From NCBI GenBank assembly GCA_903828565.1, contig CAIKMQ010000004.1, forward strand, positions 1-49,996: a stretch of 49,996 nt of DNA, given 5' to 3'. The stretch is from an uncultured Leptolinea sp. Its GTDB lineage: Bacteria; Chloroflexota; Anaerolineae; Anaerolineales; Anaerolineaceae. Shown here piece by piece: positions 16,726 through 25,235 of the stretch. The notes below the pieces were generated by a model. It worked only from the letters and a program-made list of their open reading frames with translations. It did no database searches and was not told where the DNA came from. The position numbers were made by a program, and so were the translations under genes. How positions within the stretch are numbered: position 1 is the stretch's first letter; each line of letters opens with the position of its first letter.

Positions 16726-19571
16726 CCTGAATCCGGAGTAGAAGGCTTCTGGTCAACAACGACACAATCTGTAAAGGTAAGCAGGGTGCCGCTGTACTCC
16801 AGGTAGAGGTCGGTGCCATTATCCGTTGTGGTGATACCTGCCAGGGTGGCATTGACGCCATTGTACATTTCCACGCCGTATCCACCATTGCCACTGAAGG
16901 AAGAGCAATTAAGCGTGGTCAGTGAGCCGTCATCCCCGGTGACATCCAGGTAAATACCACTATCATCATTCGAGTCGGAGAGTACATTCGTAATGGTAAT
17001 CTGCGGGTTTGCAGAACTGGTTGAGATCAGGGAGATACCCGATTTGGCATTTTGCCCAAAATTTGAATCGCTTAGTTCTACGTCTCCGTGGAATTCGCTC
17101 ATCGCTAGCCCCTGCCCATTGTTATACATGGCTTCCACCCCTGTCATGCTCACATCCCCTTGAACATCTGCCAGGAAGATACCGGCATCTTCGTCACCAA
17201 AGGCACCATTCTCATCAAAGAATGAATCGGTGATCGTCAGATCATTAATGTAGCTGCCATACATACCACCATAACCATTGGCATTGAACTCGCTGTTCTC
17301 AATATCCAACTGATCTATTTCGTATAGATCGAACCCGTATTGCCCATTCTGGTTCATCGTGACATTAGAAATAAGTAAATTGGATCCTTGTTCAAAATTG
17401 AAAGCTGTCAAGCCCCAGTAAATATTCTCATCAAGATTATTTTCAGAAATGGTAGCATCACCATTAATGTATTCCAGATACAAGCCGTAGTCGTTATAGT
17501 TGGCGGTAATGTTCTCAACGGTGACATCATTGGCGCAATCGATATATATGCCTTCCTGATTGTTTGTAAACACTTTGGCATCACCGGATATATCCACCGT
17601 CCCTGAAGCACAGATCGATATACCTTGATTGTTATTGCTGGATTCGATCGGATTAGTCATGGTGACATTGCCATAATCGGAATCCTCATCATTCCAGGCT
17701 TGGACAGCCAACCCCGAACCAGCATTTCCGAGGGAATTGGCCGTCTCAAAATCATAACCGCCGTAGAGTTGGGTCCCATTTAAGGTGATATTGCCGCCAT
17801 CCCACCAGCTGGCATCATCCCAATTAATGTCCCACTCCGCGTATTCTTCATCAAAGTAAGCTTCATACAATCCACTCTGAAGGAAGGCCCCGGGACCATC
17901 ATAGGTGGATTGGGCGGTAACCGTATCGCTATCAGAAGTACCCAGCGTGATATTGCCCAGGGTGTTGACAGCCAAACCGGCTTCAAAGTTCCCGATAAAG
18001 TTATTTTCTCCACTGATGGTCACATCATAATCGTTCAGATCATAGTCAGGATCTTCTATGTCCGGCAGCATGTAGCAGAACATATCTCCATAATCATAGA
18101 AACCCGGACAAGATGCGAATAATACACCCACATAGTTATTTGAAGCATTCAGATTGCTGGCTGAGATGGTGCCATCTATGAAAGCTTCCAAACCGTTACC
18201 AGAATTGTCATTGAAGGTATTGGTACCGGTCAGAGTCAGAGAACCACCCAGGCCTTGCGCCGGGGCATCATAAATGCCCCAGTAATCTTCCAGGTCGAAA
18301 TCATACTCAAATAGATTATGGATGGATGCGCCGGTTGTCCCATTTTCATTGGCTGTCAGGTTATTGATGGTAATATCCTGATTGGCCCAGATCAACAATC
18401 CATTACTCATATTATTGTTAACTGTATTGCTGCCCAGTAATGAGATCGGTTGGGTGGTGGTGGTGTCTTCACGCCAGATCTCAACGCCGTTCCCATCATT
18501 AGAAGAAGCTGTGAGGTTGGAATCCTCCGCCTGGGAGATCAACCCGCCAGCATTCACCAGAAGCCCGGTATAATTGTTGCTATTAAACGTGTTGGCGCCT
18601 TCCATCGTGAGCGAGCCGGAACCACTGCACGTGCCAAGAAGGTCATCGTACATGCAGTTGTCTATGTCTGCCCCGTTTCCGCCATTCCCGTTCGCTGTTA
18701 CGCCATCCAGCACCACATTCCCGGTCGTGTCAATGTCCAAACCGGTAGTTACATTACTATTGAACTGGCTGTCGGTGATTGTCACATCGCCTTCGGTCGA
18801 GATGAGAAAGCCAGGCCGATAATTTACAACACCCACGACCGCGTCCCCGCCTGAGGCGGTTACCTGCACATCTTCCACCACCACATCGCCTGTGCCATAA
18901 ACCCCGAACACCCCGTATGAATTGTAGCCGGTGGTGTTCGCGAAATGGATATCATTGATAGTGACCGTATCCGCCCAGTGGGTCACCATCATTGTGCCTG
19001 TCCCAAAATCAAAGGTGGAATATGGCGTGGTAGCGTCCATCGAGTTTGAGGTGAAATTCCAGCCGCCTTGCAGCGTCAGGTTATCCAGATTGCTTAGAGA
19101 TGTCTGATCAAAAGTAATATTTTGACCATAGTCATCCCCCAGGGTGGAAGCATACGCGGAAGTTACATAGACCGTCCCGTTGCCGCTCTTGGTGCTTAAA
19201 ACCGCCAACAAGTCCGTCAGGCTGTCATATTTCAAGGTGCAGCTGGCATCCCCCGGTAATTTATCTACAGGGCACCAGGTAGTGGAACCAACCCAGCCTG
19301 TTTTTAAAGCTTCTTCAGAGGCTAAAGGTAGAGGTTCACCTTCAGAGGAAAGTACGATGACATCTGTATTCTCTGGTACCTGTGCCAGTATCTCGCTGAG
19401 CTCCGGGATGGTCGTTGGCTCTTCCGCCGGAAGTGTGACCTCTTCTGTCGGCGTGGGTTCCACCGGCTGTTCATCTTGCGCGTACACGCTCAACGGGCGC
19501 GCAAAAGAGAAGATAAAGGTAAAAACGACGATCAAAGCTGTAATCCGTAACACCCGTTTATTTTTAGACAT
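16248..19571 (-). CDS. Secreted right-handed beta-helix protein B
   Basis: A 1107-residue paralog of the downstream gene. The signal peptide is almost identical (MSKNKRVLRI start, SVYAQDEQ cleavage region), followed by a Pro/Thr/Glu linker. The central part (about 130-940) is parallel beta-helix with many Asn-ladder repeats such as NNNQGISICASGTVDISG, plus acidic loops rich in Asp, Tyr and Trp that may bind calcium. The final 150 residues match the C-terminal domain of protein A (SGQSVPVECGYVY to TFVVVQK). The centre is strongly diverged from A while both ends are conserved. Extracellular location is well supported. The function is unknown, and no catalytic motif is recognisable. Confidence 0.85.
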   Translation of the reverse strand: MSKNKRVLRITALIVVFTFIFSFARPLSVYAQDEQPVEPTPTEEVTLPAEEPTTIPELSEILAQVPENTDVIVLSSEGEPLPLASEEALKTGWVGSTTWCPVDKLPGDASCTLKYDSLTDLLAVLSTKSGNGTVYVTSAYASTLGDDYGQNITFDQTSLSNLDNLTLQGGWNFTSNSMDATTPYSTFDFGTGTMMVTHWADTVTINDIHFANTTGYNSYGVFGVYGTGDVVVEDVQVTASGGDAVVGVVNYRPGFLISTEGDVTITDSQFNSNVTTGLDIDTTGNVVLDGVTANGNGGNGADIDNCMYDDLLGTCSGSGSLTMEGANTFNSNNYTGLLVNAGGLISQAEDSNLTASSNDGNGVEIWREDTTTTQPISLLGSNTVNNNMSNGLLIWANQDITINNLTANENGTTGASIHNLFEYDFDLEDYWGIYDAPAQGLGGSLTLTGTNTFNDNSGNGLEAFIDGTISASNLNASNNYVGVLFASCPGFYDYGDMFCYMLPDIEDPDYDLNDYDVTISGENNFIGNFEAGLAVNTLGNITLGTSDSDTVTAQSTYDGPGAFLQSGLYEAYFDEEYAEWDINWDDASWWDGGNITLNGTQLYGGYDFETANSLGNAGSGLAVQAWNDEDSDYGNVTMTNPIESSNNNQGISICASGTVDISGDAKVFTNNQEGIYIDCANDVTVENITANYNDYGLYLEYINGDATISENNLDENIYWGLTAFNFEQGSNLLISNVTMNQNGQYGFDLYEIDQLDIENSEFNANGYGGMYGSYINDLTITDSFFDENGAFGDEDAGIFLADVQGDVSMTGVEAMYNNGQGLAMSEFHGDVELSDSNFGQNAKSGISLISTSSANPQITITNVLSDSNDDSGIYLDVTGDDGSLTTLNCSSFSGNGGYGVEMYNGVNATLAGITTTDNGTDLYLEYSGTLLTFTDCVVVDQKPSTPDSGPSSHVVPVISGQSVPVECGYVYTSLVLGSGDTVAFDGFCGSDAAFTAVESGSLPGTLTDGWIFISAYTETVAGAVDGVIPEDGSAQLNLAAGGNPANLSVLYWDAGASAWVEIPVVGSEGSFSASNPAYKVLTGVTYTADGTARFSVNFTGTFVVVQK

Positions 19572-19642
19572 AAATCCTCCTGATAAGGTTTAATACCATC
19601 TATATTTATAAACTATGGGCCTGCGGGACACATCACTATTTT

Positions 19643-19671
19643 GTTTATTTATTTCTAAACATTTTGTTTAG
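19643..19671 (-). promoter_or_regulatory. Candidate operator of beta-helix gene B
   Basis: GTTTATTTAT followed by a perfect inverted repeat CTAAACA-TTT-TGTTTAG at 19655-19671, centred 92 bp upstream of the start codon. A possible -10 (TATAAA, minus strand) lies near 19605-19612, which would put the dyad at an activator-like position. Confidence 0.5.
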
Positions 19672-19722
19672 ATACGATGATCATCGTTCACCAGTAATAC
19701 TTACAGCCCCGGTAGAAAAAGA

Positions 19723-19753
19723 AAACAGGATGGACCTGAGGTCCATCCTGTTT
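19723..19753 (-). terminator. Terminator of groESL
   Basis: A 14-bp perfect stem (AAACAGGATGGACC with its complement) and a 3-nt loop, followed on the minus strand by TTCTTTTTCT. Confidence 0.93.
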
Positions 19754-19775
19754 GAAATGCTTTGCTAAGCCTGGT

Positions 19776-21407
19776 TTAGTATTCCGGCGGGGGCATCGGG
19801 GCCGGTTTGTCCTTTTCCGGTACGTCGGTGATCAACGCTTCGGTGGTCAGGATCATGGCGGCAATCGATGCCGCGTTTTCCAGCGCGCCGCGGGTTACCT
19901 TGGCAGGGTCAATGACTCCAGCCTTCACCAGGTCCAGGTATTCTTCTTTGAGGACATCGTAACCGGTGTGCAGGTTCTTGCTGCTCTTCTGCGCCTGGCG
20001 GACGTTTTCCACCACGACGGAGCCATCTTTGCCGGCGTTCTCAGCGATCTTGCGCATGGGAACTTCAAGCGACTTGCGGACGATGGCGACACCGATGCGG
20101 GCGTCTTCGTTCTCAACCTTGAGGGCATCCAGGCCGGCAATGGCATTGATAAGCGCTACGCCGCCGCCGGGAACGATACCTTCTTCAACTGCAGCACGGG
20201 TGGCAGAAAGAGCGTCTTCCACGCGGTGCTTCTTTTCCTTCAATTCGGTCTCAGTGGCAGCGCCAACACGGATGATGGCCACACCACCGGAAAGCTTGGC
20301 AAGCCTTTCCTGCAGTTTTTCGCGGTCATAATCGCTGGTGGTGTTGTCAATTTCCACGCGGATCTGGTCGATGCGGCCCTTGATGGCTTTGCCATCGCCT
20401 TTGCCGCCGATGAGGGTGGTGTTATCCTTGTCAACTTCCACTTTCTCAGCGTGACCCAGGTCATTCAGGGCAGCGGTTTCGATCTTGCGGCCGGTCTCTT
20501 CAGAGATGACAGTAGCGCCGGTCAGGATGGCAATATCCTGCAGCATGGCCTTGCGGCGATCGCCAAAACCGGGGGCTTTGACGGCGACGACATTGAGCAT
20601 GCCGCGCAGCTTGTTCAATACCAGAGTGGCCAGTGCTTCGCCGTCAATATCCTCGGCGATGATGAGCAGCTCGCGCTTGCCGATCTGCACCAGTTTCTCG
20701 AGCAGTGGGACGATGTCGGTGGCAGCAGAGATCTTCTTGTCGTAGATCAATACATACGGGTCAGCTATCACGGCTTCCATGTGCTCGGGGTCGGTCACGA
20801 AGTAAGCAGAGATGTAACCGCGGTCAAACTGCATGCCTTCCACATATTCGGTCTCAAATTCCAGGCCTTTGGATTCTTCAACGGTGATGACGCCGTCTTT
20901 ACCGACCTTGTCCATCACATCTGCAATCAGGGAACCGATATTGCGATCCTGGGCAGAGATGGTGGCGACATTGGCAATCTCATCCTTGGTGGTGATCTCG
21001 ATGGCCTGTTCTTTAATCTTGGCAGCAACTGCCTTGGCAGCAGCTTCGATACCGCCCTTGAGCAGCATCGGGTTCGCACCGGCGGCCAGGTTCTTCAGGC
21101 CTTCGGTGACGATGGCGTGTGCCAACACAGTGGAGGTAGTGGTACCATCACCGGCAATGTCATTGGTCTTGGTGGCAGCTTCTTTTAAGAGCTGAGCTCC
21201 CATATTCTCAAACGGGTCTTCCAGTTCGATCTCTTTGGCAACGGTCACACCGTCATGGGTGATGGTGGGGGAACCGAATTTGCGATCCAGCGCTACATTG
21301 CGGCCTTTTGGGCCGAGGGTGGTCGCAACAGCGTTTGCCACCATATCCACACCGCTCTTCAAACGGCGGCGGGCATCTTCACCAAATACAAGTTGTTTTG
21401 CTCCCAT
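19776..21407 (-). CDS. groEL: Chaperonin GroEL (Hsp60)
   Basis: A 543-residue chaperonin subunit. Clear hallmarks are [18 protein letters not shown], the nucleotide-binding GDGTTT near residue 86, and [10 protein letters not shown] near 410. Length and sequence are normal except at the C-terminus, which ends in a proline-rich tail ([14 protein letters not shown]) instead of the GGM-repeat tail common in bacterial GroEL. It follows groES by 31 bp and shares its CIRCE-controlled promoter. It would form the 14-mer folding chamber with GroES in the cytoplasm. Confidence 0.98.
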   Translation of the reverse strand: MGAKQLVFGEDARRRLKSGVDMVANAVATTLGPKGRNVALDRKFGSPTITHDGVTVAKEIELEDPFENMGAQLLKEAATKTNDIAGDGTTTSTVLAHAIVTEGLKNLAAGANPMLLKGGIEAAAKAVAAKIKEQAIEITTKDEIANVATISAQDRNIGSLIADVMDKVGKDGVITVEESKGLEFETEYVEGMQFDRGYISAYFVTDPEHMEAVIADPYVLIYDKKISAATDIVPLLEKLVQIGKRELLIIAEDIDGEALATLVLNKLRGMLNVVAVKAPGFGDRRKAMLQDIAILTGATVISEETGRKIETAALNDLGHAEKVEVDKDNTTLIGGKGDGKAIKGRIDQIRVEIDNTTSDYDREKLQERLAKLSGGVAIIRVGAATETELKEKKHRVEDALSATRAAVEEGIVPGGGVALINAIAGLDALKVENEDARIGVAIVRKSLEVPMRKIAENAGKDGSVVVENVRQAQKSSKNLHTGYDVLKEEYLDLVKAGVIDPAKVTRGALENAASIAAMILTTEALITDVPEKDKPAPMPPPEY

Positions 21408-21438
21408 AATATTTCTCCTTCGTTCTTTCTGGTATTAG

Positions 21439-21735
21439 CTAGCCTTCAACGATCGCAAGCAGGTCCGATTCGCGCAGGATGAGCAGTTTCTTGCCATCTA
21501 GTTTGATCTCGGTTCCGCTGTACTTGGCATACAGAACCACATCGCCCACTGTTACATCCATGGCGATACGTTTGCCCTCATCGTCACGATCACCAGGGCC
21601 GACAGAAAGGACGGTGCCTTTTTGCGGTTTCTCTTTGGCGGTTTCAGGGAGTACCAGACCGCTTGGGAGTACTTCTTCCTGCTCGATGGGTTCGACAACC
21701 ACACGGCTGCCCAGGGGTTTCATATTCACTGCCAT
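21439..21735 (-). CDS. groES: Co-chaperonin GroES (Hsp10)
   Basis: A 98-residue co-chaperonin that caps GroEL. It starts [17 protein letters not shown] (after MAVN) and contains the mobile-loop region [18 protein letters not shown] and the end [14 protein letters not shown] typical of the family. AGGAAAG precedes the ATG. It is first in the groES-groEL operon, directly behind CIRCE. Confidence 0.98.
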   Translation of the reverse strand: MAVNMKPLGSRVVVEPIEQEEVLPSGLVLPETAKEKPQKGTVLSVGPGDRDDEGKRIAMDVTVGDVVLYAKYSGTEIKLDGKKLLILRESDLLAIVEG

Positions 21736-21771
21736 ACTTTCCTCCGATATTGAATAACTTTTTTCGTAAGT

Positions 21772-21798
21772 TTAGCACTCACGATACGAGAGTGCTAA
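21772..21798. promoter_or_regulatory. CIRCE operator (HrcA site)
   Basis: TTAGCACTC-N9-GAGTGCTAA, the exact consensus inverted repeat bound by the heat-shock repressor HrcA. It sits just downstream of the groES -10 box and covers the expected transcription start. hrcA itself is not in the window. Confidence 0.97.
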
Positions 21799-21806
21799 CA
21801 CGCTCT

Positions 21807-21835
21807 ATGATACCTGTAATGGTAATCAGAGTCAA
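21807..21835 (-). promoter_or_regulatory. Sigma-70-type promoter of groESL
   Basis: Minus-strand TTGACT, 17-bp spacer, TATCAT. The -10 ends nine bases before the CIRCE element, so HrcA binding would block initiation. Confidence 0.88.
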
Positions 21836-21892
21836 GCCTGCCCACAGGATTCTTACACAATTCTTATATACCCCGGTGAAATGGTACAAAGT

Positions 21893-23257
21893 CTAGGGAG
21901 AACGCGGCGTCGGCGTGGCGTACAACGATTCGCAGATCTGCTCGCCTGCTTCCACGATGCTCATAATATCCTTATCCCGATGGTATTGTGCCCGCACTTC
22001 AGAAAACACCCTGGTCGATTCAGTGCAGTAATCGTTTGTCTCACGCGCCAAGCCGGCCAATACCGAACCGTAGGTGTAGTAATACACCACCGTGGTATTC
22101 GAAAGCGGCAGGCCGGTGATTACGATCTCCGGATCGGTCTCCGGGTTGCACTGACGTGCGGTACAACTCTCCACCGCATTACAGCCGTACACCGCGCACT
22201 TCAACGCCGGGATGGAGCCTTCATAGTTCTTGGCTTTGAAATAAACGATGCCCAGCTGGCCGTAAACATCCGCGTTGGAAGGGTCGAATGTCAGCGCTTT
22301 TTGCACATTGCGGGATGCGATGAAGAACTCACCCATCTGCGAATAGGTCTTGGAAATCGACAGGTACGGTATGGGATCCAATATACCGATCTGTTCATTG
22401 ATATCCGCCGCCCTGGCAAAATATTCCAGTGAACTGACATAATAGGGAGAAGCCGGGTCGTTGGCGGCCATGCGGCGGTAGTTGGCTCCGATATAGATGT
22501 ATAAGAAGGTCATATTTGGCATGACCTCCACAGCCTTTTTATACTCCTCGATCGCGGAGGGATAATCCCCCATGGATTCCCACAGCTGGCCGTAGATGCG
22601 GTGGACATCCATTAAGGAAGGATCCTGCGCAATAGCCTGTTCGATATACTGCTGCGCTTGCGGCCATTTTAATGAGTCGATCAGGATCTCAGCATAGAAA
22701 GCCAGTGCCAGGCTGTTGCGGTTATCCAACTGCAAAGCGCGCACAGCTTCCTGTTCGGCTTCTGTCAGATATTCCTGCGTCTTCTCCCCCGCCACAATCG
22801 GGTTGGCGCTCCAATCCAGCACAAAAGCGCGGATGGCGTGCACTTGCGAACTGTCCGGGGACAGGTCGCGGGCTTTGTTGATGGATTCCAACGCCTGCAC
22901 CAGGCGATCCCGGCGGGCCGCGTCGGTCGTCATCCCAGCAGATGAATACACCTGAATACGTGCGAGTTCAGCATACAGCAGGCCGTCATCCGGTGCCAAC
23001 TCGATCGCTTTCTGGTATGCCGCGATAGCCGCGTTCAGGTTGCCTGCCTCGAATTGCGTTTCAGCTTCCAGAACGTAAGACCGGTTCGTGCGGGTCGGTG
23101 TGAGAGTGGCCGAGAATAACGGTTTCACTTCTCCACGGTCTATTGCCCGCAGCAGGTATACCCCACCCAGGATGATCACGAGCAGGAAAAGCAGCCTGTA
23201 CGGATTGAACAGCCTTTTCCGGGTGTGGAAAGACATCTGCTTGCCGGTGAGGTTCAT
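21893..23257 (-). CDS. Membrane-anchored TPR protein 1
   Basis: A 454-residue protein. The basic N-terminus (KRLFNPYR) and one membrane helix (about 18-35) are followed by a TPT linker and about seven to nine tetratricopeptide repeats (for example NLNAAIAAYQKAIELAPDDG, then DYPSAIEEYKKAVEVMPN), presumably outside the membrane. Near residue 365 it has a four-cysteine loop (CAVYGCNAVESCTARQC) that its neighbour lacks, and it ends YATPTPRSP. An alternative ATG (MSFHTRK) lies seven codons in. It begins one base after the stop of the upstream TPR gene and is a clear paralog of it, so the two were made by tandem duplication and are co-transcribed. TPR proteins scaffold other proteins; no partner is evident. 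Confidence 0.82.
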   Translation of the reverse strand: MNLTGKQMSFHTRKRLFNPYRLLFLLVIILGGVYLLRAIDRGEVKPLFSATLTPTRTNRSYVLEAETQFEAGNLNAAIAAYQKAIELAPDDGLLYAELARIQVYSSAGMTTDAARRDRLVQALESINKARDLSPDSSQVHAIRAFVLDWSANPIVAGEKTQEYLTEAEQEAVRALQLDNRNSLALAFYAEILIDSLKWPQAQQYIEQAIAQDPSLMDVHRIYGQLWESMGDYPSAIEEYKKAVEVMPNMTFLYIYIGANYRRMAANDPASPYYVSSLEYFARAADINEQIGILDPIPYLSISKTYSQMGEFFIASRNVQKALTFDPSNADVYGQLGIVYFKAKNYEGSIPALKCAVYGCNAVESCTARQCNPETDPEIVITGLPLSNTTVVYYYTYGSVLAGLARETNDYCTESTRVFSEVRAQYHRDKDIMSIVEAGEQICESLYATPTPRSP

Positions 23258-23258
23258 A

Positions 23259-24539
23259 TTATGGCTGGGGTGTCTCGGTAGGGATTGCCGTGGGAAGCTC
23301 TTCCACTGTTGGCGTGATCTTGAGGTTGGCCTGGCAGATGTTCACGATTTCATCCGCATTATAAAAGGCTGTTTCGTCATTCGGTACGCCCTGCTTCAGC
23401 AGCGCGGATACCTGAACGGCCTCATTGCACTGATTTAATTTAGCCAGCGTCAACCCATAGAGGTAATAATACTCGGCAATACGCCCATAATCCAGCGGCA
23501 GGCCGATGACCACCTGATCGCTCTCCGGCACATTTCCCCCGCGCACTGCCAATTGGAACGGCAAGACGGCATCTTCATATTGCAGATTGCGATAGTACAT
23601 GGTCCCCAGGTTGCCCCACATGTACGGATCAGTTGGCGCATCGTTCTTCGCCTGCTCGGCATATTGAATAGCCTTGGCATATTCGCCAATTGTGACGTAA
23701 GTTCTGGCGATGTATGTATCAGGCAGTGGATCCGCCGGATTGAGCGCGTTGGCTCTGGTGAACTCCTCCACCGCCTGGTCATATTGGGGAGGATCGAGCG
23801 ACCGGTATGCCAACCCGAGAGAAAGGTGCAGGTCCGGCAGGTTGGGGTTCAAATTAATGGCTGTCAGGTATTCCTGTATCGCCAACTCGTAATTGGCCGT
23901 ATGATGCAAAACAATGCCGCGGGCGCGGTGCGTCTCCATCATCGCCGGTTCCAGTGCCAGCGCCAACCGTGATTCATCAGTCGCTTTCTCCACCGCGTTG
24001 ATGGGAGCCTGATCCGCTTCCAGCATACGCACCATCAACTCTGCATAGACAGCATGAGCCAGGGCATTATTCGCATCCAGCTCCAATGCACGCTTGACAG
24101 CCGCTTCAGCCGGCAGGTATTCATCCTGAGCGGTCAGCGCCCAGGCCCGCATGGCATACGCCTGCGGATTGCTTGGATTGAGCAGCAGGGCATTCTCGGC
24201 GGATGTTTGCGCCTCTTTATACTGTTGTGAATAGATCTGGACCTTTGCCAGATTGACATAATTCGCAGCGTTTTGCGGGTCCACCGTAATAGCCTGCTGG
24301 TAGGCGTCGATTGCCTGCAGGTATTTGCCATCCTTGGTCAAAGCTTCAGCATCCGCGATGTAAGCTTCAGGTGGCCGTGTAGGTGTTTGGGTTGGGATAA
24401 ACAATGGCGGGGTTACCGGTACGATCACCCGGTCAAAATATACCGCTCCGCCAATCAATACCAGTAAAAAGAAGATGCGCCCCAATTTCAAGGGTTTACG
24501 CTTCTTCAGCATGCTCCATTTACTACCTTTTAAGTACAT
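23259..24539 (-). CDS. Membrane-anchored TPR protein 2
   Basis: A 426-residue paralog of the next gene with the same plan: a basic start (KKRKPLKLGR), one membrane helix (about 20-37), a TPTQTPTRP linker, and a long array of TPRs (GKYLQAIDAYQQAITVDPQN, YLPAEAAVKRALELDANN, ANYELAIQEYLTAINLNPN and others). It ends in a Thr/Pro-rich tail (EELPTAIPTETPQP). An internal ATG nine codons in has GGAG close upstream and may be the real start. It is first in a two-gene operon; I see no clear promoter in the 90 bp upstream. Confidence 0.82.
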   Translation of the reverse strand: MYLKGSKWSMLKKRKPLKLGRIFFLLVLIGGAVYFDRVIVPVTPPLFIPTQTPTRPPEAYIADAEALTKDGKYLQAIDAYQQAITVDPQNAANYVNLAKVQIYSQQYKEAQTSAENALLLNPSNPQAYAMRAWALTAQDEYLPAEAAVKRALELDANNALAHAVYAELMVRMLEADQAPINAVEKATDESRLALALEPAMMETHRARGIVLHHTANYELAIQEYLTAINLNPNLPDLHLSLGLAYRSLDPPQYDQAVEEFTRANALNPADPLPDTYIARTYVTIGEYAKAIQYAEQAKNDAPTDPYMWGNLGTMYYRNLQYEDAVLPFQLAVRGGNVPESDQVVIGLPLDYGRIAEYYYLYGLTLAKLNQCNEAVQVSALLKQGVPNDETAFYNADEIVNICQANLKITPTVEELPTAIPTETPQP

Positions 24540-24632
24540 GGTAGGATATTACCTTTATCCACGGGATGCGTCAAGCACCCGGCTTTGTGCCTTACCATCT
24601 CGCAGATCAGTCCGTCTGACCCGGAAGGTCGA

Positions 24633-25121
24633 TCACTTCATATCTTTTCGGACGGGGTTGATCACCAGGTATACCAGAACGAGAGGGAAAAGATGGATAA
24701 TCGCAGGTATATACTGACCTGTTGCCAAGAAAAACAGAGAAGGAAGTAGAACGATCCCCACATAGAGATAGACGAGGTTCAAATCCCTTTTAAGTTTCAG
24801 CACCATGACAATAACCGCTGCCGCCACGCTCAAAACTGCGTCGATCCATAAGATCCAGGAGCCATTTTTCAATGCAGTCGAAGTTGACACAAATGCTGAA
24901 TACATACTCCCAATCGCGGCTAGATCCAGCAGAATGCTGGTGGCTTTCCACTGCCTGGCGACACGCTGGCTAGCTTTTTCATCTTGCTGCTTGTGATGGG
25001 TGACTTTTACAGGAGGAACCAGTTCAGCCAATTCCTTTTTCTGTTTGTTGATGGCTTTAATTGTGAAGATCACAACCAGAACCAGGATACCGACAGCCAA
25101 TGCTATTTTCTTAATATCCAT
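24633..25121 (-). CDS. Small membrane protein of unknown function
   Basis: A 162-residue protein with an N-terminal helix (about 6-24), a charged Lys/Gln-rich cytoplasmic stretch (about 27-58) and about four further hydrophobic segments (about 60-80, 89-108, 116-133, 137-153). It ends in a basic tail, NPVRKDMK. I recognise no family. It lies alone between the TPR operon and the symporter gene on the same strand, and a hairpin upstream isolates it from the latter. Confidence 0.6.
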   Translation of the reverse strand: MDIKKIALAVGILVLVVIFTIKAINKQKKELAELVPPVKVTHHKQQDEKASQRVARQWKATSILLDLAAIGSMYSAFVSTSTALKNGSWILWIDAVLSVAAAVIVMVLKLKRDLNLVYLYVGIVLLPSLFFLATGQYIPAIIHLFPLVLVYLVINPVRKDMK

Positions 25122-25163
25122 ATTTCATCTCTTTCTACCAGACCGAATCGCTTATTCAACATT

Positions 25164-25194
25164 CAGGCATCCGAGAAACCTCCTCGGATGCCTG
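25164..25194 (-). terminator. Hairpin after the symporter gene
   Basis: A 12-bp perfect stem (CAGGCATCCGAG with its complement) and a 7-nt loop, 42 bp beyond the symporter stop. The T-tract is poor on both strands, so termination may be weak. Confidence 0.55.
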
Positions 25195-25235
25195 TTGTTA
25201 TACCAGCCATTCGGGTCTACATCAACCCGTCCGGA

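Noticed and set aside
19752-21188. Long plus-strand open frame opposite groEL
   Set aside because: It is the antisense reflection of a highly expressed, codon-biased gene; groEL is unambiguous and the antisense product has no recognisable motif.
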